A stretch of 64,000 nt of DNA, taken from the NCBI GenBank assembly GCA_024232355.1, contig JAAEPW010000798.1, positions 17,027 to 81,026 on the forward strand, in the 5' to 3' direction. Within the stretch, counting starts at the first letter, position 1. Each line of letters starts with the position of its first letter. Of the stretch, positions 14,852 to 24,279 are shown piece after piece. A program made the position numbers and the translations under genes. The notes beneath the pieces are model-generated. The model had not been told where the DNA came from. It saw only the letters and a program-made list of their open reading frames with translations, and made no database searches. This DNA comes from Chloroflexota bacterium. Its GTDB lineage: Bacteria > Chloroflexota > Anaerolineae > B4-G1.

Positions 14852-16471
14852 TTGCAATCTACAACATTTAATCTCATCGACTGGCTCTTGGCTTCTCTAC
14901 CCATTCTGGCCGTTCTCATCCCGATGCTCCGCTTCCGTTGGGGAGGGGCCAAGGCTGGCGCGGTCGGGTGGACCGTGGCATTGCTCATCGCTGCGTTCCG
15001 ATTCGGCGCGGGCTGGCAAATGCTGGCCATAGCGCAAGTCAAAGGATTATTGCTAACTCTATTCGTGCTTTACATCACCTGGGCCGCCCTGCTTCTCTAT
15101 CGCGTCGCCGACGAAGCCGGGGCACTGACAGCCATCGGCGTGGGACTGCCCCGCCTCACACCCGACCGGGGATTGCAAGCGCTGCTCCTGGGCTGGATTT
15201 TTGGCGCTTTTCTACAAGGCGTGAGCGGTTTTGGCGTGCCGGTAGCGATCGTCGCTCCGTTGCTGGTAGGCTTGGGGTTTCCGCCGGTGGCCGCCGTCGT
15301 CATCGCCTCGGTGGGACACTCGTGGGCCGTCACCTTTGGCTCGTTGGGCTCTTCTTTTTATGCCCTCATCGCGGCCACAGGATACAGCGGAGAATCATTG
15401 GCTCCTTGGTCGGCAGTGATGCTGGGGCTATCCTGCTTTGGCTGTGGAGCCGGAACGCTGTGGGCTGCGGGGGGGAGACGCACGCTGCAAAAGGGGCTGA
15501 CCTCGCTGCTTGTCATTGGGTCAGCGATGGCCGTGAGCCAGTTCCTTGCCGTCACCAATGGGCTATGGGCTATCGGAGGAATGGTGGGAGGACTGGCCGG
15601 GTTGGTAGTTGGCGTGGTGTGGGCGCGCTGGCAGGCGCGGGGAGAACGCGGATCGGGCGAACTGCAAATAGTTCGTAGATTGGCGGATCGGAAAACAAAT
15701 TCATCCACGCAGTCAGAGACTCCCGACAATGGAATACCTCTCGGTTGGGCGTTGTTTCCTTATGCGCTCCTGGTCACCATCGTATTGGCGGCCCAATTGA
15801 TCCCGCCAGTACGCGATTTCTTGGGACAAGTGGTCATCCGCATCGAGTTCCCCGAACTGACCACTGCCCGTGGCTGGACAATAGCCGCAGGCACAGGCCG
15901 AAAAATCAACGTCTTTGGCCACGCCGGGGCACTGCTGACGTATGCCGCCGTCCTCACCTACGTGCTGTACCACTTGCAGGGCCGCTACGCCCCCGGAACG
16001 GTGAGCCGCATCGCGCGCACCGTCGTCCAGAAAGCGACGCGTTCCAGCCTGGGGATCGCGGCGATGGTGGGAATGGCGGTGACGATGGAACACGCGGGGA
16101 TGACGCACCTGCTGGCCGACGGGGTGGCGCGTGTAGCCGGGGCGGCTTTCCCCTGGGTTTCGCCGTTCATCGGCGTGCTGGGGGCCTTTATGACCGGCTC
16201 TAACACCAACTCGAACGTCGTCTTTGGCAATATGCAGCAACACGTGGCGACGTTGGTCGGCGTAAGTCCGATCATCATCCTGGCAGCGCAGACGGCAGGC
16301 GGGGCCATCGGTTCGATGTTCGCCCCGGCCAAGGTTATCGTGGGATGCAGTACGGTAGAGTTGGGAGGCAAAGAAGGACCTGTGCTTCGAGCCGTGATGC
16401 GCTATGGCGTGACTATCGTGGTTGGGATTGCCCTGGCGACGGGGATAGCCATTTACGTTTTCCCACATTGA
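14852..16471 (+). CDS. L-lactate permease family transporter (LctP/LldP)
   Basis: I choose TTG 14852 because GAGG lies six bases upstream and the protein then starts directly before the first membrane helix (STTFNLIDWLLASLPILAVL). The result, 539 residues, fits the family; the frame runs open 62 codons further back through the promoter, which is unlikely to be translated. Some 12-14 membrane segments are visible, with the family motifs GWIFGAFLQGVSGFGVPVAI, HSWAVTFGSLGSS, GHAGALLTYAAVLTY and FMTGSNTNSNVVFGNMQ. It imports lactate or glycolate with protons. A lactate-type dehydrogenase is encoded 3.5 kb upstream. Confidence 0.9.
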   Translation: MQSTTFNLIDWLLASLPILAVLIPMLRFRWGGAKAGAVGWTVALLIAAFRFGAGWQMLAIAQVKGLLLTLFVLYITWAALLLYRVADEAGALTAIGVGLPRLTPDRGLQALLLGWIFGAFLQGVSGFGVPVAIVAPLLVGLGFPPVAAVVIASVGHSWAVTFGSLGSSFYALIAATGYSGESLAPWSAVMLGLSCFGCGAGTLWAAGGRRTLQKGLTSLLVIGSAMAVSQFLAVTNGLWAIGGMVGGLAGLVVGVVWARWQARGERGSGELQIVRRLADRKTNSSTQSETPDNGIPLGWALFPYALLVTIVLAAQLIPPVRDFLGQVVIRIEFPELTTARGWTIAAGTGRKINVFGHAGALLTYAAVLTYVLYHLQGRYAPGTVSRIARTVVQKATRSSLGIAAMVGMAVTMEHAGMTHLLADGVARVAGAAFPWVSPFIGVLGAFMTGSNTNSNVVFGNMQQHVATLVGVSPIIILAAQTAGGAIGSMFAPAKVIVGCSTVELGGKEGPVLRAVMRYGVTIVVGIALATGIAIYVFPH

Positions 16472-16570
16472 TTTTGAACGCAAAGGTGGGGTCTTGTAGC
16501 TCTCAACCGGACGACGAGCCGCGTTTCAGTAGTTTCCACACCTATCTTGAGCAAATGATTGAATGCCTGT

Positions 16571-17134
16571 CTACTCTTCGAATCCTGGCCATTCAATGAT
16601 TTTACTACAGTCCCGCATATCTCCAAAGCATTCGAAGAACGCTTCTATTTCCATCGGTTCAAAATACATTAGATCAGTAACGACAAAATCTCTGAAATAT
16701 GGAGGAATGTCCCACAAAACTACATGGACCCCTTGCTTAGGATAATCAAGGTTTGTTACCTGATACTCGTCTGGAGAACAAGTGTCGGGATGGGTCAACA
16801 GTATCAATTCTGGCTCTCCATATTTGTCAATGACCTCTCCTAGAGTGTGGGTTCGCTCAGTAATCCAAATCCATTCCACAACTTTGTCATCTAGGGATAG
16901 AACTACTATTACTTTTCCATAGTAATTCCAGTATTCCCAGTTCTCTGCCTCCACCTGACTTATATCGTCAGGCTCCCCGAGAATAGCTATAACCTGTTCT
17001 TTGGTACTTTGTCCCGGCACGAGTCCTTGGTAACTTGGAGGCAGAGGAAAACCAGTGTCGTTCTTATTCCCCGTTGAACATCCTATCAGGGCTAGAATGT
17101 ATGACAAAACGATCAATCTGATCAGCTTTTTCAT
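16571..17134 (-). CDS. Lipoprotein with SmpA/BamE-like fold
   Basis: A 187-residue protein with a lipoprotein signal: MKKLIRLIVLSYILALIGCS, where the Cys is the lipidation site. The mature part starts with a charged linker, then GLVPGQSTKEQVIAILGEP, which resembles the SmpA/OmlA (BamE-like) repeat that begins G-x-T-x-x-x-V-x-x-x-LG-x-P. A second similar unit is HTLGEVIDKYGEPELI. No BAM complex is expected in a single-membrane cell, so the fold is probably used for another extracytoplasmic role. Composition is more AT-rich than most neighbours. Confidence 0.75.
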   Translation of the reverse strand: MKKLIRLIVLSYILALIGCSTGNKNDTGFPLPPSYQGLVPGQSTKEQVIAILGEPDDISQVEAENWEYWNYYGKVIVVLSLDDKVVEWIWITERTHTLGEVIDKYGEPELILLTHPDTCSPDEYQVTNLDYPKQGVHVVLWDIPPYFRDFVVTDLMYFEPMEIEAFFECFGDMRDCSKIIEWPGFEE

Positions 17135-17200
17135 TATTTGGACCTTGTACTAGATCGAGAAAGCCAGAGATTTGATTTGCAGGAAATCTGGATTGCTGAG

Positions 17201-18112
17201 CTATCCCAAATCCCCCAAACTAAAATCATATGCACTCAAAATAGACTTGGGAAACTCGAATCGCACCGTCTTTAACGGATCGACCACCTGGCAGAATTTG
17301 AGCTCGCCAGCGATGCTCATGATCATTCCTGCCTCGTTCACGCCCATCCCGACCATTTCCGTCAGGAATTGGGCCATACGGTGGATGGCGCCATCAGTAG
17401 CCTCGTCGATGGTGGGGGCAGAGTGAACGGCGGCTACCAGGTCGGCGGTCTCTAAAAAGGGCGTGGGTAGTTTGGCTTGTTTGAGCACCCGCGTGCTAAA
17501 GATCGCCTCGCCCGCCGTCTCCAGCCCGCAGACCACGATCTCGCCATCCCCCATCACCGAGTGCATGTCGCCCATCCCCAGCAGCGCCCCATCGACGTTG
17601 ACCGGTAGATAGACCGTACAACCAGCCCCGATGAGCGTACAGTCCATATTGCCGCCGTGGGCATCGGGGGTGCCGTTGGGCACCGGCTCGCCCTGAGGGG
17701 CCACGCCGATGACGCCGATCATGGGTTTGATAGGCAACCGTACCTTGTCATTGAAAACGGCTTGGCCCTCTTCCATACGAAAAATCCTGGTCTCTACCTC
17801 GGTAATGATGTCGCCCAAGGCTCCCTCACCGGGAACAGTCACCATTACGCCCTGGTCGGCTGTCCTGACGTCTTGAATTTCCACAGCCAAGACGTCTCCG
17901 GGGTGTGCGCCACGTACATAGACCGGGCCGGTAGCCGGATTCACCCGTTCCCAATCCAGGTCGTCTATCATGTCTGATTCTGACTGTATCTGACCACAAA
18001 AGCAATCGTGGGTCTCCATCTGGACTGTCTCGCCTGGCTCGATTTCCAATGCGGGTTTGAGGTCCGTGGAAAAGGCGTAAAAGACTGTGTCTCTGGTCAA
18101 TTTCTTTGTCAT
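17201..18112 (-). CDS. Acetamidase/formamidase family protein
   Basis: The ATG at 18112 has AAGGAG nine bases upstream (the frame continues 18 codons further without a better site). The 303-residue product shows the FmdA/AmdA hallmarks: ETHDCFCGQI near residue 35, GPVYVRGAHPGDVLAVEI, the central GGNMDCTLIGAGCTVYLPV, and GDMHSVMGDGEI with putative metal-binding Asp/His. The family hydrolyses short amides to ammonia and a carboxylate. It stands alone; no amide transporter or regulator is adjacent. Confidence 0.9.
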   Translation of the reverse strand: MTKKLTRDTVFYAFSTDLKPALEIEPGETVQMETHDCFCGQIQSESDMIDDLDWERVNPATGPVYVRGAHPGDVLAVEIQDVRTADQGVMVTVPGEGALGDIITEVETRIFRMEEGQAVFNDKVRLPIKPMIGVIGVAPQGEPVPNGTPDAHGGNMDCTLIGAGCTVYLPVNVDGALLGMGDMHSVMGDGEIVVCGLETAGEAIFSTRVLKQAKLPTPFLETADLVAAVHSAPTIDEATDGAIHRMAQFLTEMVGMGVNEAGMIMSIAGELKFCQVVDPLKTVRFEFPKSILSAYDFSLGDLG

Positions 18113-18387
18113 TGCTAAATACTCCTTGGCAAAGTAAATAATCCCCTTGTAAAATGTTGGTATCACTTGTTAACCACAGCCGCTTGGCGCTAAACCGCCA
18201 AGCTCATAGCCGAACCCTGCTACGCGGGCTCTGCACAGCCGCCGCAGGAGGGTGCGGATGCTACGCATCCGACAGCTTTTGAGCAGAGTGGTTCAGTACC
18301 CGGCGAGGCAGTCAGAGCATTAGCAACACTCTAACGGGGAACTATCGCAAAGTAAACCTAAACTCTAACATTGTTTCTGAACAACGC
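18113..18387. other. Intergenic stretch with several short hairpins
   Basis: About 275 bases with no gene. Inverted repeats include GCTTGGCG-ctaaac-CGCCAAGC around 18181-18202 and CGGATG-ctacg-CATCCG around 18256-18272. At the right end, 18370-18388 reads ATTGTTTCTGAACAACGCC, nearly the same as 3885-3903. It looks like accumulated palindromic repeats. Confidence 0.5.
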
Positions 18388-20184
18388 CTATGGCCCCGTC
18401 TCTCCGTCCTGCGGTGGCACATAACCGGGGCCATGATGATAAGCCGCGCGACGAGAGGAGTATGTGCTCACAAAAGAATCACTATAGACCTGATTGCCCT
18501 CGGCATCCAAAACTCGCCGCCCAATTGTCGCCGTCATCCCGTTCACCGCCGACTGCCATTTGATCACCGTCCCCGGTGCTAACGTCTCGTCCAATTGGTA
18601 AATGGGCGGGCCGGGCGCTGTTCGGTCAGAGATGTCCGGGCCATCTTTCTCTACTTGGCGACCATCGTCAGTAGAGTAAAAGCGAAAGACCAACCGGTGC
18701 GCCCCTTCTTCGATCTCGGTCTCGATCAACAGCGGGTAGGAGCGGTCGTTGGTGAACTGAAAATCGACCAGCGGCGAGTAGACGGTGGCATCCATACCCA
18801 GCCCCGCGCCCATCAACTCGTAGTAACCCACCCGGTAGGTATGATACCACCACTGGTCAACAGGGTAGCCCCCAAAAAAGGCTGCGCGGAAAGCAGTGGT
18901 AGAAACCTGGCAAATACCGCCACCGACCTCTATAGCCAGTTGCTCTCCAGCGATGATGTAGGATTCATCGTACCCAGTCTCGGCGGTCACCTCTCCCAGG
19001 TAATGGTTGAAAGAAAATGTTTCTCCCGGCCCAATCACAATGCCGTCAAACTTGGGCGTTGCTACCCGGATGTTGTTGTCTCGCCCGGAAGGCGAGTCGA
19101 TAAAATAAGAGTCTCCTTCGACCACCAACTCGACGATGCCCAACTCTTCGGCGGTGGCGGTGTCGGGATAGCGGGGGGAAACCGTCTGTACGACCAGAGG
19201 CACGTGGTGATTGCCCGCCAACAGTTCCTGCACGATACGCGCCACGCTGGTCTCGACGTCGAGCGCCCGGCCTTTTACGCTGGGACTGATCGGCTCCAAC
19301 TGGCCCAGATCGTCGTTGAAATGGAACCGGGCGTCCATCGGCTCAACTGCCAGCGTGGCAGTCAACCCCCGCACATAGGATCGCAGCGCACCCTCGTCCA
19401 ACGTTGTGTGCAACTCGTCCCCTTTGGTCTGGATCACCAACATGCTGACCAATTGCTCCACCGGGATCACCCACGGGCTGGGGTCGCCCTCGCGAGGTTG
19501 GTCGAGCACCAGTGTGAGCGGACCGTTCAGCAGTGCCTCCGCTTCGGCACGGGCAGCTTGGGCGTCGGCAACGGCGGGCAGAACCTCGTGAACGACCAGC
19601 GTTACCTCACCAGGGGCCAACCGGGTCACAGCCTGCGATAGCGCCGCCAGAGACGCGTCCACATCCAGGTGACGCCCTGCCTCGGCCACAGTGGCGACTG
19701 GGGTAACGCCGTCGAGGGAAAACACGGCATTGGTAGAGGGTACGTTGATCTGCTCGGCCAGCGTCTCCAAATAGAGGCGCGCCACTTGCTCATCGTACAC
19801 GACGACGGGGCTAAAGTCCTGACCGTAAACCATCAGGCGCATATGAGTCAGCAGGTTGTCCGTCCACGGAGACGAAACATCGCGCCCCAAGTAGTAAACG
19901 GGTACCAGCGTGGCCCACGGCTCAAATCGCAGGCCCATATCGGTGGAGCGGGCAGACCAAGAACGGCCCAGCCCGTACAATGTCACCCTGGGTGCGTCTA
20001 GCCCGAGACCGTTCTCCAATGCGACAACGGCCTCCTCTGGTCGCATACCGCCCAAGTCTACGCCCCACACCGACACACCAGGATAGATGAGATCAGCGTA
20101 ATAAAGCTCGAAAACCAATACCGACCCAATCAAAAGGGCAACCAGCATACCAAAAAACAGAACCAACAGCACACGAATCTTCAT
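18388..20184 (-). CDS. VanW family protein with peptidoglycan-binding-like repeats
   Basis: A 598-residue protein with an N-terminal membrane anchor (about 7-30). PG-binding-4-type domains follow: PGVSVWGVDLGGMRPEEAVVAL at about 38-59 and a second near 280. VanW proper covers about 380-510: GPGETFSFNHYLGEVTAETGY, the diagnostic GGGICQVSTTAFRAAF, YPVDQWWYHTYRVGYYE and ATVYSPLVDFQFTND. The C-terminal part is a short beta region like a G5 domain. These proteins face outward and probably act on or bind the wall; the link to vancomycin is historical. Full length. Confidence 0.9.
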   Translation of the reverse strand: MKIRVLLVLFFGMLVALLIGSVLVFELYYADLIYPGVSVWGVDLGGMRPEEAVVALENGLGLDAPRVTLYGLGRSWSARSTDMGLRFEPWATLVPVYYLGRDVSSPWTDNLLTHMRLMVYGQDFSPVVVYDEQVARLYLETLAEQINVPSTNAVFSLDGVTPVATVAEAGRHLDVDASLAALSQAVTRLAPGEVTLVVHEVLPAVADAQAARAEAEALLNGPLTLVLDQPREGDPSPWVIPVEQLVSMLVIQTKGDELHTTLDEGALRSYVRGLTATLAVEPMDARFHFNDDLGQLEPISPSVKGRALDVETSVARIVQELLAGNHHVPLVVQTVSPRYPDTATAEELGIVELVVEGDSYFIDSPSGRDNNIRVATPKFDGIVIGPGETFSFNHYLGEVTAETGYDESYIIAGEQLAIEVGGGICQVSTTAFRAAFFGGYPVDQWWYHTYRVGYYELMGAGLGMDATVYSPLVDFQFTNDRSYPLLIETEIEEGAHRLVFRFYSTDDGRQVEKDGPDISDRTAPGPPIYQLDETLAPGTVIKWQSAVNGMTATIGRRVLDAEGNQVYSDSFVSTYSSRRAAYHHGPGYVPPQDGETGP

Positions 20185-20225
20185 CTCGGATTGTTATCCC
20201 TCATTCAGGTCACCCACCACCGCGG

Positions 20226-20927
20226 TCAATCATCCAACCATGAATAATATTGATCGGCATAATAGGGGATGCGAGGAGAGATGAGCCGAATGATCGCCAG
20301 CCCAAAGACAAACCCTCCAATATGCGCCCACCAGGCCACGCCCCCGCCGGAAATAAAGTTAGCAGTCGTCAGGGTCAGGAAACCGTTAAACAACTGGGAA
20401 ACAAACCAGAAACCTAAATAGATCACGGCTGGGAGTTCGACGATGCGGATAAAGTAAAAGATGGGCACGAGGGTCACGACACGCGCATGAGGATAGAGTA
20501 CCAGATACGCCCCCAACACGCCTGCGATGGCCCCACTGGCCCCCACCATCGGAAGATGTGAGTCAGAGTTGGTCGCCAGGTGAGCGGCACTGGCCGCAAA
20601 ACCACTACACAAATAGAACAGCAGGTAACGAAAAGACCCCAGACGATCCTCGATGTTATCCCCGAAAATGTAAAGAGCCAGCATATTGGAAATCAAGTGC
20701 CACCAACCACCATGCATAAATACCGAGGTGAACAAAGTCAGCCAATTGATCACACTGCCGCCTGCCCAAAACCGAGTCGGCACCAGGCCCCAACTTCCGA
20801 TGAACTGGTCCAGTTGACCGTCGCTCAAGATACTCTCGAACAAAAAGACCAACACGTTGAGGCCAATAAGGATCACATTGACGATAGGGAACCGTCGAGA
20901 TGGTATGGTGTCTCGCAACGGGATCAT
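20226..20927 (-). CDS. Rhomboid family intramembrane serine protease
   Basis: Starting at MIPLRDTIPS (20927; AAAGGAG in front), 233 residues and about six membrane segments. The catalytic Ser131 is in MVGASGAIAGVLG and the partner His202 in WWAHIGGFVFGL. WWHLISNMLALYIFGDNIED supplies the HxxxN oxyanion motif. The enzyme cleaves membrane proteins within or next to their transmembrane segments. Divergent from the sigma-factor operon. Confidence 0.93.
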   Translation of the reverse strand: MIPLRDTIPSRRFPIVNVILIGLNVLVFLFESILSDGQLDQFIGSWGLVPTRFWAGGSVINWLTLFTSVFMHGGWWHLISNMLALYIFGDNIEDRLGSFRYLLFYLCSGFAASAAHLATNSDSHLPMVGASGAIAGVLGAYLVLYPHARVVTLVPIFYFIRIVELPAVIYLGFWFVSQLFNGFLTLTTANFISGGGVAWWAHIGGFVFGLAIIRLISPRIPYYADQYYSWLDD

Positions 20928-20964
20928 AGCCACTCCTTTACATTTTACCGTTTTGCGCAATTAC

Positions 20965-20992
20965 AGTATACTACACCTAACGTGAATTGCAA
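20965..20992 (-). promoter_or_regulatory. Predicted promoter of the rhomboid gene
   Basis: On the minus strand TTGCAA (20987-20992) and TATACT (20965-20970) are 16 bases apart, 38 bases before the ATG. Confidence 0.5.
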
Positions 20993-21065
20993 TTTTGGCA
21001 AATTCTTTCGAATAAAAGTAGAGCCCACCACGTTATAAGAGTATACAGAAAGGACAGGCAGCGGA

Positions 21066-21638
21066 TTGAGTAGCCGACCAGCAGCATCAGCAAATATCAA
21101 CGCACTACACCTAGAGCTGATCACCCAGGCCCAGCAAGGAGACAGGCGGGCCTTTGGTGAGCTGGTCCGATCTCACCGGGAGGGAGTGGTCAACGTGGTG
21201 TACCGAATGTGTGGAGACACAAATCTGGCCGAGGATGCGGCGCAAGAAGCGTTCATCCGCGCGTGGAAACACCTGCCCAATTATCAGCCCCGGTCGCCGT
21301 TCCGCAACTGGCTGTATCGCATCGCCACCAATGCCGCGCGAGACACGCTACGCCGCGAACGGGAGACAGTGGATGTGGATGATCTACCACTGGTCGCTTC
21401 GGGCGTGGGGCCGGAAGAGGCAATGGAGAGAGCAGAGCGGGGCGAGCGGGTGCAGCAAGCGGTGCTGGCGCTACCGGAGGCCAGCCGTACGGTGCTGATC
21501 TTACGGGAATACGAGGGGCTCTCCTATCGAGAGATCGCCGACACGTTGAGCATTCCCATCGGCACGGTAATGTCGCGGCTGAACTATGCCCGCAAACGGC
21601 TACGAAAATCGCTAACCCCTTATCTGGAGGTACTATGA
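21066..21638 (+). CDS. ECF-type RNA polymerase sigma factor
   Basis: A 190-residue protein beginning at TTG 21066. Region 2 (about 16-80) has the DRRAFGELVRSHREGVVNVVYR helix and the -10-binding DAAQEAFIRAWKHL; FRNWLYRIATNAARDTLRR is 2.4 and after. Region 4 (about 130-185) has LPEASRTVLILREYEGLSYR and the helix-turn-helix IADTLSIPIGTVMSRLNYARKRL. The stop overlaps the anti-sigma start by 4 bases. The regulon is probably an envelope or redox response, since the operon continues with membrane and flavodoxin genes. A start codon further in is possible because the ribosome site is distant from this TTG. Confidence 0.92.
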   Translation: MSSRPAASANINALHLELITQAQQGDRRAFGELVRSHREGVVNVVYRMCGDTNLAEDAAQEAFIRAWKHLPNYQPRSPFRNWLYRIATNAARDTLRRERETVDVDDLPLVASGVGPEEAMERAERGERVQQAVLALPEASRTVLILREYEGLSYREIADTLSIPIGTVMSRLNYARKRLRKSLTPYLEVL

Positions 21639-22258
21639 ACAATAAACATATGACAGCCTGGCTAGGCGCATATCACGATGGCGAATTGCGGGGGCTCCGC
21701 TTGCAAAAGGTCGAGGCACACCTGGCACACTGCGAGGTGTGTCGCGCAGAACTTGCAGAGCTGCAAGCACTGACAACCCTGTTACAAATCAGCCCCGCGC
21801 CCGAAACTCTCCTCCAGCCCGATCGCTTTGCGGCGCAGGTCGGATTACGACTTTCCCGCCGTCCGGCACAACCAACCTGGAGAAGAGCGCTAGAAGTCGG
21901 TTGGCGGCTAACACCAGTGGGGCTATTGGGGACATTGGTCTTTGTCCAAGCAGCACTCTTGGTATCTGGTGTCATTCTAAGAGCACTACAATTTGGCCTG
22001 GGGAGTGACGTGATTGCGTCGTGGCTGCCGGCTACCCAACAAGGATCGTGGCTGACCACGGCCCTCAACCTCTCCAGCGTAAACCTGAACGGTCTGGCAC
22101 AGATGGCATCACAACTGTTGAGCAACGGAGGCCCGCTGGGCTGGGGTTTGATGCTAAACTTGGCATCGATAGTGGTGATCGGTCTATTGTACTTGAGCTG
22201 GATGGCCAGTTGGTGGGCCCGTCAACAACACAATAGTAAGGAGACAATAACAGAATAA
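21635..22258 (+). CDS. Zinc-binding anti-sigma factor
   Basis: A 207-residue protein. The N-terminal cytoplasmic zf-HC2 domain (about 1-45) shows ISGYHDGEL-type start (here LGAYHDGELRG) and HLAHCEVCRAEL, the H-x3-C-x2-C zinc motif of ZAS anti-sigma factors. Two membrane segments follow, near residues 100-123 and 175-198, with a short outer loop between. It should hold the sigma factor at the membrane and release it on a signal. Overlaps the sigma gene (ATGA), the usual arrangement for a partner pair. Confidence 0.9.
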   Translation: MNNKHMTAWLGAYHDGELRGLRLQKVEAHLAHCEVCRAELAELQALTTLLQISPAPETLLQPDRFAAQVGLRLSRRPAQPTWRRALEVGWRLTPVGLLGTLVFVQAALLVSGVILRALQFGLGSDVIASWLPATQQGSWLTTALNLSSVNLNGLAQMASQLLSNGGPLGWGLMLNLASIVVIGLLYLSWMASWWARQQHNSKETITE

Positions 22259-22260
22259 AC

Positions 22261-22923
22261 ATGGACGAAAAATCCAGAATGAGCAGGCGGCGCTTTCTGG
22301 CGCTGGCCGGAGGAACAGTTGGAGTGACAACACTGGCCTGCTGCGGCTTGATGACGTTGAGCCCGCAACAGTCAGAAACTGATTTTATTGAATCAAATTG
22401 TAGAGGTGAAAACGAAATGAGTGAAAAGATTCTAGTAACATACGCGAGCAAGTGCGGGTCTACCAGTGAGGTGGCCGAGTCCATTGGACGAGCGTTATGT
22501 ACCAATGGTACGGCAGTGGATGTGCAACTGGCGAAAAATGTGACCGACGTCAGCCCCTACCAGTCCGTAATTATAGGCAGTGCCATTCGTATGGGGCAAT
22601 GGCTGCCCGAAGCGGTCAAGTTTGTAGAGACGCATCGAGACACACTAAACCAAGTACCTGTGGCCTACTTTACCGTCTGTATGACGCTCCAAGATGACAC
22701 GGAGGAAAACCGGCGTGAGGTGTCAACCTATATAGACCCAGTGCGAGAGATCGTGCAACCCGTAAACGTAGGCGCGTTTGCCGGAGCGATGGACTATGAT
22801 CAACTAGCCCTCCCGTTCCGGTTGATACTAAAAGCAATGAAGGTTCCTGAAGGCGACTATCGGGACTGGAACGCCATTCGAGCCTGGGCAACCAACGTGG
22901 GCCCAACGTTATTGAACGCCTAG
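22261..22923 (+). CDS. Flavodoxin-domain protein with Tat signal peptide
   Basis: 220 residues from ATG 22261. Residues 1-35 are a twin-arginine signal (MSRRRFLALAGGTVGV) leading to LACCG, which could also be a lipobox. From residue 53 a flavodoxin_5 domain begins: LVTYASKCGSTSEVAESIG is the FMN-phosphate loop; VIIGSAIRMGQW and VAYFTVCMT follow, as in the HemG protoporphyrinogen oxidase branch. A second start at ATG 22417 has AGAGGTG eight bases upstream and would yield a 168-residue cytosolic flavodoxin. It is 2 bases behind the anti-sigma stop, hence in its operon. Confidence 0.88.
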   Translation: MDEKSRMSRRRFLALAGGTVGVTTLACCGLMTLSPQQSETDFIESNCRGENEMSEKILVTYASKCGSTSEVAESIGRALCTNGTAVDVQLAKNVTDVSPYQSVIIGSAIRMGQWLPEAVKFVETHRDTLNQVPVAYFTVCMTLQDDTEENRREVSTYIDPVREIVQPVNVGAFAGAMDYDQLALPFRLILKAMKVPEGDYRDWNAIRAWATNVGPTLLNA

Positions 22924-22950
22924 TATCACGAATCGAGAAAGGAGATCGAA

Positions 22951-24075
22951 ATGGATCATATCAAGATTTTGCAACGAGCTTGGGAAACCACGTGGCGCTA
23001 CAGAGCGCTGTGGATCTTTGGCATCATCCTCGCACTGACCACCGCTAGTGGGGGAAGCAGCGGTGGTAGCGGCAGCAGCGGCCCTAGCAATAGCAACGGT
23101 ACTTATCCACCCAGTGACTTTCCCTGGTCAGAGTGGACATACACTTGGGATGACAATATTCCTCCCCAGGTGGTAAATATATTGATCGTCGCTGGTATTG
23201 GTGTGACCTGTGTGATTCTCTTTATGGTCATCGCGGGAACGATCGCACGCTATGTGTCAGAAACGGCATTGATACGCATGGTGGACGATCACGAAGAGAC
23301 CGGCGAGCAGCGCAGCATACGCGAGGGATTCCGGTTGGGCTGGTCGCGTACTACACTCCAGCTCTTTCTGATCAACCTGCTGATCAGCTTGCCAACGATA
23401 ATGATTTTCATCATGCTGTTCGCACTGACGGCTGCTCCAATGTTGCTCTGGATCACGGGCAGCACACCCGCGAGAATAATCGGCGTGGTCGCCACAGTCG
23501 GCTTGTTCTTTTTGATCCTCTTTTTGGCCATAGTGGTTGGAACAGTGTTCGATCTGCTAAAAAAATTCTTCTGGCGAGCGTGCGCACTGGAGAATTTGGG
23601 AGTGTTGGACTCGATTCGCGAGGGATTCAACATGGTAAGACACCACTTGAAGGATGTGGGCATCATGTGGCTCATCATGATCGGCGTGCGCATCGGTTGG
23701 GCGATCACAATGATCGTTACCTTTATCGTGCTGTTACCTGTAACACTCTTGTTGGTCCTGGTAGGGGGTGTGCTGGGCGGACTACCGGCGCTGTTGATCG
23801 GCGGGTTGGTTGGCCTATTCATCCAGGGACCGGTGCCGTGGATCATAGGCGGACTCATCGGTCTCCCAATATTCATCCTGATTTTAGCAGCACCATGGTT
23901 GTTTCTGAGTGGGTTGATGGAGACGTTCAAGTCCAGCACGTGGACGCTGACCTACCGAGAACTGCGCGTCCTGGACGAGTTGGAGCCCGAGCCAGCGATA
24001 GAGGCCGAATTAAAGATGGGCGAGTGGGACGAGTTGGATGAACCCGATCTGGATCTATTGCCAGACAATTCTTGA
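22951..24075 (+). CDS. Multi-pass membrane protein, unknown function
   Basis: A 374-residue protein with a good ribosome site (GAAAGGAGA). It starts with DHIKILQRAWETTWRYRALWIFGII, a helix pair seen in membrane proteins of Gram-positive and Chloroflexota genomes that resemble the glycerophosphodiester phosphodiesterase membrane domain. A Gly/Ser-rich outer loop follows (GGSSGGSGSSGP), then about six further membrane segments, some almost pure Ile/Leu/Gly/Val. The C-terminal 40 residues are strongly acidic. It is the last gene of the sigma operon, 27 bases after the flavodoxin gene. No catalytic motif seen. Confidence 0.7.
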   Translation: MDHIKILQRAWETTWRYRALWIFGIILALTTASGGSSGGSGSSGPSNSNGTYPPSDFPWSEWTYTWDDNIPPQVVNILIVAGIGVTCVILFMVIAGTIARYVSETALIRMVDDHEETGEQRSIREGFRLGWSRTTLQLFLINLLISLPTIMIFIMLFALTAAPMLLWITGSTPARIIGVVATVGLFFLILFLAIVVGTVFDLLKKFFWRACALENLGVLDSIREGFNMVRHHLKDVGIMWLIMIGVRIGWAITMIVTFIVLLPVTLLLVLVGGVLGGLPALLIGGLVGLFIQGPVPWIIGGLIGLPIFILILAAPWLFLSGLMETFKSSTWTLTYRELRVLDELEPEPAIEAELKMGEWDELDEPDLDLLPDNS

Positions 24076-24078
24076 ACG

Positions 24079-24255
24079 TAAGGGAATTCCAGAGAAATAA
24101 ATCTCCCAAACAGATTTTGTGGTGCAGTCAACAACACCTTGAAAAGACAGATTATGACGAAATTCCTTGAGCTTTTCCGGTCATTTTGTAACTTGGCAAT
24201 TTATGAGATTCTCCGCCGCAAATTTTGGGAGGACTTGAAAACTGGAAAAGCCTAA
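24079..24255 (+). repeat. Dispersed ~180-bp repeat, copy 2
   Basis: Begins TAAGGGAATTCCAGAG three bases after the membrane-protein stop and ends GGAAAAGCCTAA. The open frame 24085-24255 encodes 56 residues; relative to copies 1, 3 and 4 it has lost exactly one codon (AACTCGCGTGCG became AACTTGGCA), so the frame is kept. The internal ATG is at 24154. Confidence 0.85.
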
Positions 24256-24279
24256 AGCGTGAAACGAGGAGGTGATAAA

